NCBI GenBank assembly: GCA_022787425.1
Contig: JALFWB010000055.1
Location: 1-64,000, forward strand
Length of the DNA: 64,000 nucleotides
DNA from: Akkermansia sp.
GTDB taxonomy: Bacteria; Verrucomicrobiota; Verrucomicrobiia; Verrucomicrobiales; Akkermansiaceae
Reading direction: 5' to 3'
In this document: in pieces, positions 20,075-27,998 of the stretch
How positions within the stretch are numbered: the first letter of the stretch is position 1
How the letters are laid out: each line of letters opens with the position of its first letter
Position numbers and translations under genes: made by a program
The notes under the pieces: model-generated
The model's input: the letters and a program-made list of their open reading frames with translations, nothing else
What the model was told of the DNA's origin: nothing
The model's database searches: none

Positions 20075-21400
20075 CTAGATTTTTTTGCGCAGAGAAGCCG
20101 GCAGAATCTTGAGCTTTTCGCGATACTTCGCAATGGTACGCCGCGCGACCACGATACCCTGCTTGGCCAAGGCCGCCTCCAGTTTAGCGTCCGAGAGCGG
20201 CTTGGCCGGGTTCTCCGCCGCGATGAGGGCGCGGATAGCGGCCTGCACAGAGTTGGCGGAGAGAACCTCGCCCCCCCCCTCGGCAGCGGGGAGGGCCGCC
20301 GCGAAGAAGCTGCGGAGCTCAAAGACGCCGTAATCGCAGCGCAGGTATTTACCGTTCACCGCGCGAGAAATGGTCGAGGTGTGCACCCCCGTAGCCTCGG
20401 CTATCTCCTCCATGCGCAGCGGTTGGAGTGCCTGCGGCCCTTTCAGGAAGAAGGGCTTTTGCCTCGCCACGATGGCCTGTGCCACCCGAAGAACGGTCTG
20501 TTGCCGGTCCCCGATGGCCTTGATGAAATCCTTACCCTCGCGTATGCAGCGTGTCAGGTAGCTGTGTACATCGCGCCTGTCCGCATAATCCGCCAGCATA
20601 TTCCGGTACTGCTCCGAGATACCCAAGCGGGGTATGCCGGTGCCGGTGAGCTCAACACGGAGCTCGGAGCCATCTCGCGTGACGAGTAGGTCCGGCTCAA
20701 TGACATTCCGTTCCGCCGGTGCGAACGCTGCCCCCGGGTCCGGGGTAAGGCGAGCGAGTCGCTGTGCCGCAGCAGCCACCTGTGCCTCCGTCCGCCCCAG
20801 CGCGGCGGCGGCTTCCGCATAGCGGTGCGTAGCCAAGGCCTCCCAGTGTCGGCGTACCAGCTCCGCCGTCAGGGATCGGGACTCCCCCAAGCGATCCAGC
20901 TGCAGCAGCAGACTTTCCTGTAGGTCCACGGCTCCCACCCCGGCGGGATCCAAATCCCGGATAGCCGCCAAGGCCGGACGCCACGCGCTGTCGGGCAGAG
21001 CATTTTCTGCGGCGATGCGCTCGGGCGGCTCCTCAAAAAATCCCCGGTCATTCAGGTGCTCCAGCAGGCAGAGAGCGGCGGCCTCCGTTTCCGGGGGCAG
21101 GGCGCTGCGGCGCACTTGGGCCTCCAAATGGTCATGCAGGGTTTCCGCGCTCACCAAATTGTCCATCACCAGATCATGGCGGCGGGTGGCCTCATAATTC
21201 GGCGCTCCCTCTGAGTCCGCCGGAAGGTCCTCCGACATCGGGGGCGGCAGCTCCTCCAGCACGGGATTCTTCTCCAGTGCCTCATCCGCCATCAGTCGCA
21301 GATCCATGTTGGTAGCCAGCAGGGTACGCATGAACTGCTGCATGGTAGCGGTTGCCACCATGTTTTGCCGCATGCCTTGTTCCATTCCCGCTGCGCCCAT
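20075..21400 (-). CDS. rpoN: RNA polymerase sigma-54 factor
   Basis: Region I MEQGMRQNMVATATMQQFMRTLL.., core-binding region, HTSTISRAVNGKYLRCDYGVFELRSFF, RPN box-like ARRTIAKYREKLKI. Confidence 0.95.
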   Translation of the reverse strand: MGAAGMEQGMRQNMVATATMQQFMRTLLATNMDLRLMADEALEKNPVLEELPPPMSEDLPADSEGAPNYEATRRHDLVMDNLVSAETLHDHLEAQVRRSALPPETEAAALCLLEHLNDRGFFEEPPERIAAENALPDSAWRPALAAIRDLDPAGVGAVDLQESLLLQLDRLGESRSLTAELVRRHWEALATHRYAEAAAALGRTEAQVAAAAQRLARLTPDPGAAFAPAERNVIEPDLLVTRDGSELRVELTGTGIPRLGISEQYRNMLADYADRRDVHSYLTRCIREGKDFIKAIGDRQQTVLRVAQAIVARQKPFFLKGPQALQPLRMEEIAEATGVHTSTISRAVNGKYLRCDYGVFELRSFFAAALPAAEGGGEVLSANSVQAAIRALIAAENPAKPLSDAKLEAALAKQGIVVARRTIAKYREKLKILPASLRKKI

Positions 21401-21526
21401 ATCGCTTGCTTGCTGCCGTGGGGTATTATAGCACAGCAGCGAATTTTCCGCAAGTGCCGGATTGTGTACGCAGGGGTGCAGCGGGCTGCTGACAGAGAGA
21501 AAAGCGGACATGCCGCATTTTTCGGA

Positions 21527-21554
21527 TTGACACATGCGGGGGGACTGCTATAAT
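21527..21554 (+). promoter_or_regulatory. Promoter TTGACA-16-TATAAT ending 6 nt before ATG 21561
   Basis: Hexamers read directly. Confidence 0.8.
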
Positions 21555-21560
21555 GGGGGC

Positions 21561-22259
21561 ATGTCAACAGAGACTTCCTACGTAACCTATGCAACTCCGC
21601 AAGAGGTACCTGCGGAGTTGGTCCGCTCGTACATGAACAAGGTGTACAACTGGATGGCGGTTTCCATGGCCGTCACCGCCGGTGTCGCCTACGGTGCCAT
21701 CAACTACGCGCCGATGACGATCTGGTGTTCGGAGCATCCCTTCCTGCCCATCATTGCCACCTTTGTGTGCATCCTTGCAATGGCCTTCGGGCGCAACCTC
21801 ATTTCCGCGTCCGGCTTGGGGGTGCTCTTCCTCGTCTTTTCCGCGGCGGAGGGTGCCGTGCTCGGTCCGGTGCTTTCCCTGTACACCACGCAATCCTTGG
21901 CCACGACCTTCGCTTGTACGGGCGGCATGTTCTTGGCTATGTCCATCTACGGCCACACCACCAAGCGCGACCTCTCGGGCATGGGCCGCACGCTGATGAT
22001 GATGCTTTTCGGCCTCATCATTGCCGGCATCGTCAACATTTTCTGGGGTAACGGTATGATGGACCTGATCTGCTGCACCGTCGGTGTGGTGGTTTTCTCC
22101 CTTTTCACCGCCTACGATACGCAGATGCTGCTCAACCAGGGCTTCTGCACGGATGAGGAAATGCGCCGCAAGGGGGCCATCTTGGGTGCTATGTCCCTCT
22201 ACCTGGACTTCCTCAACCTCTTCCTCTACCTTCTGCGCTTCCTCGGCGATCGCGAGTAA
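21561..22259 (+). CDS. Bax inhibitor-1 / YccA family membrane protein
   Basis: MNKVYNWMAVSMAVTAGVAYGA...; multiple TM segments; C-terminal TAYDTQMLLNQ...GAMSLYLDFLNLFLYLLRFLGDRE. Confidence 0.95.
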   Translation: MSTETSYVTYATPQEVPAELVRSYMNKVYNWMAVSMAVTAGVAYGAINYAPMTIWCSEHPFLPIIATFVCILAMAFGRNLISASGLGVLFLVFSAAEGAVLGPVLSLYTTQSLATTFACTGGMFLAMSIYGHTTKRDLSGMGRTLMMMLFGLIIAGIVNIFWGNGMMDLICCTVGVVVFSLFTAYDTQMLLNQGFCTDEEMRRKGAILGAMSLYLDFLNLFLYLLRFLGDRE

Positions 22260-22281
22260 GCGGAGTAACTCTGATATTCAG

Positions 22282-22310
22282 CCCCGGTGTTGCGCACACC
22301 GGGGTTTTTT
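22282..22310 (+). terminator. Rho-independent terminator of the Bax inhibitor-1 gene
   Basis: CCCCGGTGT-TGCGC-ACACCGGGG followed by TTTTTT. Confidence 0.95.
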
Positions 22311-22311
22311 A

Positions 22312-22339
22312 TTGACATCTGCCCGGTAGATGCTACAAT
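22312..22339 (+). promoter_or_regulatory. Promoter TTGACA-16-TACAAT abutting the preceding terminator and ending 6 nt before ATG 22346
   Basis: Hexamers read directly; -35 starts 2 nt after the T-run. Confidence 0.8.
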
Positions 22340-22345
22340 ACGCAC

Positions 22346-23044
22346 ATGCCCGAAGAAACGGAAACAGGGAAGAAGCGCATACTTTTGCGTAGCATTTATT
22401 TATGGACGGCACTCCATGTTCTGCTTGCCGCTGCCGTTGTAATGTGGACTGTGGATGCTCCGCAGCTTGTCGCGTGGATTAGGGAGCAATGGATCTTTTT
22501 CCTAATCGTCAGCGTTGGCTGTGGCTCTGCCTGTTTATGGTTCAAGCGCTATTTGTCATGGGGTGCCATGTATTTCTGCTCATTGTTGTTTGTGCTCTCA
22601 ACTGCTATGATGTACGCTCTTTGCGGTAAAGATTTGGTCGAGAATATCATTTTCCCGGGTTTGCTATCCTCCGGAATACTCTACGCCCTTCTTGCTTGCT
22701 ATGGGTATGTAACGTCGAATAAGATGGAGGGTACCCTGTTTAATTTTATTTGGCTCCTTATTCCGAGCGCGCTGTTGGCTACATATGTGTTTTTTTTCCG
22801 GGAAGCCATGGTATGGGTGCCGATTTTCGTGCTCTTGGGCTTGACTTTTTGTGTTCCGCATCCACGGCGCATGGAATGTTGTGGTTGTCTGGATATCGAT
22901 TACAATAATTCCAAGGAAGCATTGCGAGGTAGTATGGCCTGCCTGGCGTTCCCCCTGTTCATCGTTCTCTATCTGCTCTGTAAAATCACGGTGTGCCTTT
23001 TTTATATCATGAGTATATTAGACTTCTTCGACGATGACGACTAA
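22346..23044 (+). CDS. Small polytopic membrane protein, tandem copy 1
   Basis: 232 aa; near-identical to 23131..23829 over much of its length; multiple TM segments. Confidence 0.85.
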   Translation: MPEETETGKKRILLRSIYLWTALHVLLAAAVVMWTVDAPQLVAWIREQWIFFLIVSVGCGSACLWFKRYLSWGAMYFCSLLFVLSTAMMYALCGKDLVENIIFPGLLSSGILYALLACYGYVTSNKMEGTLFNFIWLLIPSALLATYVFFFREAMVWVPIFVLLGLTFCVPHPRRMECCGCLDIDYNNSKEALRGSMACLAFPLFIVLYLLCKITVCLFYIMSILDFFDDDD

Positions 23045-23066
23045 GAAAAGTAGCTCTGATATTCAG

Positions 23067-23093
23067 CCCCGGTTTTGCGCACACCGGGGTTTC
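23067..23093 (+). terminator. Rho-independent terminator between tandem copies
   Basis: CCCCGG...CCGGGG stem plus TTTCTT; variant of 22282-22310. Confidence 0.8.
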
Positions 23094-23130
23094 TTATTGA
23101 CTTCTGCCCGGTAGATGCTACAATACGCAC

Positions 23131-23829
23131 ATGTCCGAGGAAACGGAAACAGGGAAGAAGCGCATACTTTTGCGTAGTATTTATTTATGGACGGCACTCC
23201 ATGTTCTGCTTGCCGCTGCCGTTGTAATGTGGACTGTGGATGCTCCGCAGCATGTCGCGTGGATTAGGGAGTATTGGATCTTTTTCCTAATCGTCAGCGT
23301 TGGCTGTGGCTCTGCCTGTATATGGTTGAATCGCTGTTTGTCATGGGTTGCCATGTATTCCTGCTCATTGTTGTTTGTACTCTCAACAGCCATGATGAAT
23401 GGTTTTTGCGGTAAAGGTGTTGTTGAGAATATCATTTTTCCGGGTTTGCTATCCTCCGGAATACTATACGGCCTTGTTGCTTGCTATGGGTATGCAACGT
23501 CGAAAGAGATGGAGGGTGCCCTGTTTAATTTTATTTGGCTCCTTATTCCGAGCGCGCTGCTGGCTACATACGTGACGTTTTTTCAGGAAGCCATATTATG
23601 GGTGCCGATTTTCGTGCTCTTGGGCTTGACTTTTTGTGTTCCGCATCCACAGCGCATGAAATGTTATGGTTGTAAGGATATCGATTACAATGATCCCAAG
23701 GAAGCATTGCGAGGCTGTGTGGCCTGCCTGGCGTTCCCCCTCTTCATCGTTCTCTATCTGGTTCGTATAATCACGGAGTTACTTATTCGTATCTTAGGTT
23801 GTCTTTTCGGGGACGATCCGGGTAATTGA
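23131..23829 (+). CDS. Small polytopic membrane protein, tandem copy 2
   Basis: 232 aa paralog of copy 1 with the same promoter (TACAAT 23119-23124) and 6-nt spacing to ATG. Confidence 0.85.
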   Translation: MSEETETGKKRILLRSIYLWTALHVLLAAAVVMWTVDAPQHVAWIREYWIFFLIVSVGCGSACIWLNRCLSWVAMYSCSLLFVLSTAMMNGFCGKGVVENIIFPGLLSSGILYGLVACYGYATSKEMEGALFNFIWLLIPSALLATYVTFFQEAILWVPIFVLLGLTFCVPHPQRMKCYGCKDIDYNDPKEALRGCVACLAFPLFIVLYLVRIITELLIRILGCLFGDDPGN

Positions 23830-23888
23830 GTGTGCACGCAGAAGGGGGCCGGGGGAGAGCCATCTGAGAGACGCGACCCGGATTTCCC

Positions 23889-23923
23889 CTACCTCCTGCG
23901 CTTCCTCGGCGACCGCGAGTAAG
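23889..23923 (+). pseudogene. Relic of the 3' end of a Bax inhibitor-1 gene (YLLRFLGDRE*)
   Basis: 35-bp match to 22226-22260 with two mismatches, both synonymous. Confidence 0.8.
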
Positions 23924-23946
23924 GGAAGAAGCTCTGATTATGCAAC

Positions 23947-23975
23947 CCCGGTGTCCCGCGCACCGGGTTTTTTTT
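23947..23975 (+). terminator. Third copy of the CCCGGTG...CACCGGG terminator
   Basis: CCCGGTG-TCCCGCG-CACCGGG followed by a T-run. Confidence 0.85.
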
Positions 23976-24010
23976 ATTGACAGGTGAATCATGTCGAATA
24001 TAACGCAGGT

Positions 24011-24148
24011 ATGACTGACGAGGTCGAGAAGAGGCGTGCGTTACTGTGCCGAGTCTACCTGCGGACGGCGGCCCGGTTGGCATCGGCTGCCGTCCCGATG
24101 GTTTGGACCCCATATACCCCCGATGTGGCCGATTTCCCCCGGGGATGA
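24011..24148 (+). pseudogene. Truncated third copy of the tandem membrane protein (46 aa short ORF) with intact promoter
   Basis: MTDEVEKRRALLCRVYLRTAARLASAAVPMVWT aligns to MPEETETGKKRILLRSIYLWTALHVLLAAAVVMWT; TTGACA-16-TATAAC then 6 nt to ATG; stop at TGA 24146-24148. Confidence 0.75.
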
Positions 24149-24152
24149 AAAA

Positions 24153-24177
24153 GGGGGCTCCCGGAGGAGTCCCCTTG
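24153..24177 (-). terminator. Terminator downstream of lysA
   Basis: Minus strand GGGGACTCC-TCCG-GGAGCCCCC-TTTTT. Confidence 0.7.
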
Positions 24178-24197
24178 TATGTGTGGAAGCTGAGGGC

Positions 24198-25493
24198 TTA
24201 GGCCTGTTCGCCGGGCAGCAGTTCGTCCTCCACCATTTGCTCGAGGGTTTGGCGGCGGCGAATGACGCACCACTGCGTGCCGTCCACGAGCACCTCGGCC
24301 GCCAGGGGGCGGGAGTTGTAGGTGGATGCCATGCTGAAGCCGTAGGCACCGGCGCTGAGCTCGGCCAGAACCTCCCCGGGCTTCACGTCCGCGATGCGGC
24401 GGTTCTGGGCCTGGAAGTCGCCGGACTCGCAAATCGGGCCGACGATGTCCGCCGTGATCTCATCCCCGCTGTGCTCCGTGACGGGCCAAATCTCGTGGTA
24501 GCCCTCGTACAGGGCAGGGCGGATGATATCATTCATGCCTGCATCGATCATCTTGAAGGTCTTGGCCTCCCCCTTCTTCTCATACAGGCAGGTGGTGAGC
24601 ATGGCGCAGGCATTGCCCACGAGGCGGCGGCCCGGCTCCACCAAAATACGGAGTCCGAGCGGCTTGAGGAGCGGGATGATGGCCTGAGCGTAGCTGCGGA
24701 TGGTGATCTGCTCCGGGTGGGCCGCCCACCACTCCGGTTTGCCGGAGGCCAGGCAACCGTCGTAGACGATACCGATGCCGCCGCCGATGGACCAGAACTC
24801 GATGCCGTAGAGCTCCTTGAACTTAGCAGCGATGGGGGCCACCTTTTCAATGGCCATCACAAAGGGCTTCACCTCCGTCAACTGGCTGCCGATGTGCATT
24901 TGCAGACCCTTGATGCAGAGGTTGGGCATCTCTGCCGCAATGGTAGCATACAAAGACTCGATGCGCGAGATGTCAACACCGAACTTGTTCTCGTTGGTGC
25001 CGGTGGTGATATACTTATGCGTATGGGCATCCACATTCGGGTTGACACGGACGGCCACGGGAGCCTTGCAGCCGAGCTCGCCCGCGATGCGGTCGATGGT
25101 GCGCAGCTCGTTCTCACTCTCGCAGTTAAAGCAGTAGATACCCTGTTGCAGCGCGTAGCGGATCTCCGCCTCCGTCTTGCCCACACCCGCATAGGTGCAG
25201 AGAGAGGGATCCCCGCCGGCATTGATGATACGCCAGAGCTCGCCGCCGGAGACGATATCAAACCCGACACCTTGCTGTGCCATGAGGTGCAGGATGGCCT
25301 TGTTCGAGCAAGCCTTGACGGCGTAGGCAATGTGAGCATTCAGCGGCGCGAGCTCGCGGCGGAACTCCTCCAGATCCTCGAGAATGGTCTTCTTGCTGTA
25401 GACGAAAACCGGGGTTCCGACAGCGGCTGCGATGTCCGCCAGATTGACCTCCTCGCAGTGCAGCGAGCCGTTTTTGTATGAGAACGAGTGCAT
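24198..25493 (-). CDS. lysA: Diaminopimelate decarboxylase
   Basis: TPVFVYSKKTI, AYAVKACSNKAIL (PLP Lys), GGGIGIVY, EPGRRLVGNA, CESGDF. Confidence 0.97.
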   Translation of the reverse strand: MHSFSYKNGSLHCEEVNLADIAAAVGTPVFVYSKKTILEDLEEFRRELAPLNAHIAYAVKACSNKAILHLMAQQGVGFDIVSGGELWRIINAGGDPSLCTYAGVGKTEAEIRYALQQGIYCFNCESENELRTIDRIAGELGCKAPVAVRVNPNVDAHTHKYITTGTNENKFGVDISRIESLYATIAAEMPNLCIKGLQMHIGSQLTEVKPFVMAIEKVAPIAAKFKELYGIEFWSIGGGIGIVYDGCLASGKPEWWAAHPEQITIRSYAQAIIPLLKPLGLRILVEPGRRLVGNACAMLTTCLYEKKGEAKTFKMIDAGMNDIIRPALYEGYHEIWPVTEHSGDEITADIVGPICESGDFQAQNRRIADVKPGEVLAELSAGAYGFSMASTYNSRPLAAEVLVDGTQWCVIRRRQTLEQMVEDELLPGEQA

Positions 25494-25502
25494 ATGTGTA
25501 AG

Positions 25503-26627
25503 TTAAGAAGAATGGTGAGAAGAGGGAGTCGGCTTGTTATCCGCTGCCCCTTTGTCATCGAGCATGGTTGCGAGCCAAGAGAGATCCCGGGAGTTTTCGA
25601 GCGCCAGCTTGATGAGTACGGAAATGGGCACAGCCAGGAACATACCGCAGGGCCCGAGCACCCAGCCCCAGAAGATGACGGAGAGCACCACAACGGTGGT
25701 GGCAATGCCGAATTGTTTACCGAGGAAAAGAGGCTCGATGCCGTTACCGATGGCCATGTTAATGCCCAAGTAACCAAGCCCCACGATGACGACATCTCCC
25801 CAGCCGCTGAAGAGCAGGGCCAGCAGAATGGGCGGCACGGCGGCCACAATGGAACCGATGGTGGGTATATAATTGAGCACCCAGGCCAATACCCCCCACA
25901 GGAAGGCGAAAGGCACCCCCATCGCCGAGCAGAGCCCCCAAGCCAACAAGCCCGTAAAGAAACTGGCAATCGACTTGATGAGCAAATAACGCTGGATGCC
26001 CTGCAGGGCGCGGACAACGTTCTCCTTGCCCTTTTTGCTGTTGGGGAGACGTTGCAGGTTGCGGTAGAAGAGCGGAGCTTCCCCCAGCATAAAGGTCATG
26101 AGAACCAGCACCAGCGTGACGGCGGAAAGGGTGGAGGCCAAGTTTACGGAAAGCCCCTGCACAAAACCTATGACTCGCTCTGCACCCAGCATGTTCGACG
26201 GTGTGCGGAACTGCGGGGTGTCCGACAACCCGGGGGCTATCCCCAGCAGGGCCTCCCGCATTTGCTCAAAGCGCTCAACAAACTTCTGCGTCACGTCCCC
26301 CCGCAGTGTGGTCACAATATCCGCCGCAAGAAAGTTCAGTAGAAAATAAATGGCCAAGATGACTCCCAAATCCACCACAACCGTAGTGGCAACGGCCAGC
26401 CAGTGCGGGAAGCGCAGCTTAGTGCGCGCCGCCGTCGTGATGGGGTAACTGATAATGGCTAGGAAAGCACCCATCAGCAGGATGGAAACCACCTGACCCA
26501 TCACGCGCATTCCGAGGATGAGCACAACGGCAGCAGCGGCGGCAACGAGGAAGCGTGTACCCTCCCCGGGAAAGCGGGGACGCGCCGGGGCGGAGGTCAG
26601 GGGGCTCTGGTGGTCGTCTTGTTGCAT
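25503..26627 (-). CDS. AI-2E family transporter
   Basis: Eight-TM pattern; GVPFAFLWGVLAWVLNYIPTIGSIVAAVPP and GPCGMFLAVPISVLIKL motifs. Confidence 0.93.
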   Translation of the reverse strand: MQQDDHQSPLTSAPARPRFPGEGTRFLVAAAAAVVLILGMRVMGQVVSILLMGAFLAIISYPITTAARTKLRFPHWLAVATTVVVDLGVILAIYFLLNFLAADIVTTLRGDVTQKFVERFEQMREALLGIAPGLSDTPQFRTPSNMLGAERVIGFVQGLSVNLASTLSAVTLVLVLMTFMLGEAPLFYRNLQRLPNSKKGKENVVRALQGIQRYLLIKSIASFFTGLLAWGLCSAMGVPFAFLWGVLAWVLNYIPTIGSIVAAVPPILLALLFSGWGDVVIVGLGYLGINMAIGNGIEPLFLGKQFGIATTVVVLSVIFWGWVLGPCGMFLAVPISVLIKLALENSRDLSWLATMLDDKGAADNKPTPSSHHSS

Positions 26628-26767
26628 GCGCTCGGTATTCTACACGCTCCGGCCCCGCTTGGCAAGGATGATGACGCGAGTAGAACGCACTTTCCGCCGT
26701 TCGACTGCCTTCCCGGTGCATTTTGGGCTTGCAAATCGCCCCGATTTTGCTATGTTTGAGCCCGTAC

Positions 26768-27985
26768 ATGAGCAGCAGTGACTATGAGGGAAGGGCGATC
26801 TACATTGCCCTCGGCGGGAGGCAAACGGGCCCATACTCGCCGACTGAATTAAAAGCGCGGATCCGTGGCGGTGAGTTACCGGATACCGTCTTTGCTTGGT
26901 GCTCCGGCATGAGCCAATGGAGTCCCCTGCGCGAGGTGCTTGCTGAGCTGCCGCCTGTGCCTCCCCCACCTCCACCCCCTCCGCCGGAGGCCGATAAGGA
27001 ATTCTTCGCGGATATCACCGGGCTGGATCGCTTGGAGGGCTTCTCTCTACGCCGCTTTTTCGGCGGCATCTTTGCTCACCACACGGCCGAGGAGGTCGCG
27101 GATTTCTTCTGCATGGGCGGCACGGAGTCCAAGCTCCCGCTCAGCCGCGTGCAGACGGAGTGGCCCTCCCCGTGGATTTTCACCCGACTGATTCTGCTGG
27201 CTCTGGTGCTGTACGCAGGCTTCCACTGGTGTGGGGATATTTTCCGGAACCTGAAGTTGGTGCCGGGGTGTCTTTTTGTGGGTAACTTCGGTATTCCGTT
27301 CTGCATTATGGTGCTTTTCATGGAGCTGAACGTCTACCGCCATGTGGCTTTTTACGATGTGCTCAAGGCCTTCATGCTCGGCGGATTGTTAGCGATTTTC
27401 ATTGCTCTCTCCCTCTTTGTGCAGATGGGCTTCTCCGCCGCGCCCCTGGCCGGTATTATCGAGGAACCTGCCAAGCTGGCCGCCGCTGTGCTCATCGGTC
27501 GCAGGATGATGGACGGCCGGGCCCTCACCGGTTTGCTCTTAGGCTCTGCCGTGGGCGCAGGATTCGCGGCCTTCGAGAGTGCGGGGTATACCTTTGAGAG
27601 CATTATCGCCCTTTGCCTGGAGGTGAAGAATAGCGGAGAGTCCTCGGCGGATCCGGGGGGATTGATGCATATGCGCGCCGTGCTCTCCCCCTTCTGCCAT
27701 GTGGTGTGGACAGCCATTACGGCCGGCGGTCTGTGGCTGATGATGGGGCGGCTGAAGGACGAGGGGAAGCCCTGCGGTGTCCTGCATGCCCTCCGTGAGA
27801 AACGCTACCTGGCCTTGTTTGCTGTGCCTGTGCTGCTGCATACGCTGTGGAACTGCGACTGGGTGCAGTCTTTCGGCCTGATCTCCTTCGTTTTGTTGGG
27901 GCTGGCAGCGTGGGCTACGGTCCTGCGGCTGGTGCAGGCGGGGTTACGCCAGGCTGCCAAGGAGAAGAAGGATGCCGGCTACTGA
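26768..27985 (+). CDS. PrsW-like intramembrane protease with N-terminal GYF_2 domain and polyproline linker
   Basis: YIALGGRQTGPYSPTELKARIRGGELPDTVFAWCSGMSQWSPL (GYF_2-like); PPPPPPPPP; GIIEEPAKLAAA and EExxK-like context; CHVVWTAI, HTLWN. Confidence 0.88.
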   Translation: MSSSDYEGRAIYIALGGRQTGPYSPTELKARIRGGELPDTVFAWCSGMSQWSPLREVLAELPPVPPPPPPPPPEADKEFFADITGLDRLEGFSLRRFFGGIFAHHTAEEVADFFCMGGTESKLPLSRVQTEWPSPWIFTRLILLALVLYAGFHWCGDIFRNLKLVPGCLFVGNFGIPFCIMVLFMELNVYRHVAFYDVLKAFMLGGLLAIFIALSLFVQMGFSAAPLAGIIEEPAKLAAAVLIGRRMMDGRALTGLLLGSAVGAGFAAFESAGYTFESIIALCLEVKNSGESSADPGGLMHMRAVLSPFCHVVWTAITAGGLWLMMGRLKDEGKPCGVLHALREKRYLALFAVPVLLHTLWNCDWVQSFGLISFVLLGLAAWATVLRLVQAGLRQAAKEKKDAGY

Positions 27986-27998
27986 GGTCCCCTGCGTG

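Noticed and set aside
24036-25481. 481-aa plus-strand ORF
   Set aside because: Antisense to lysA.
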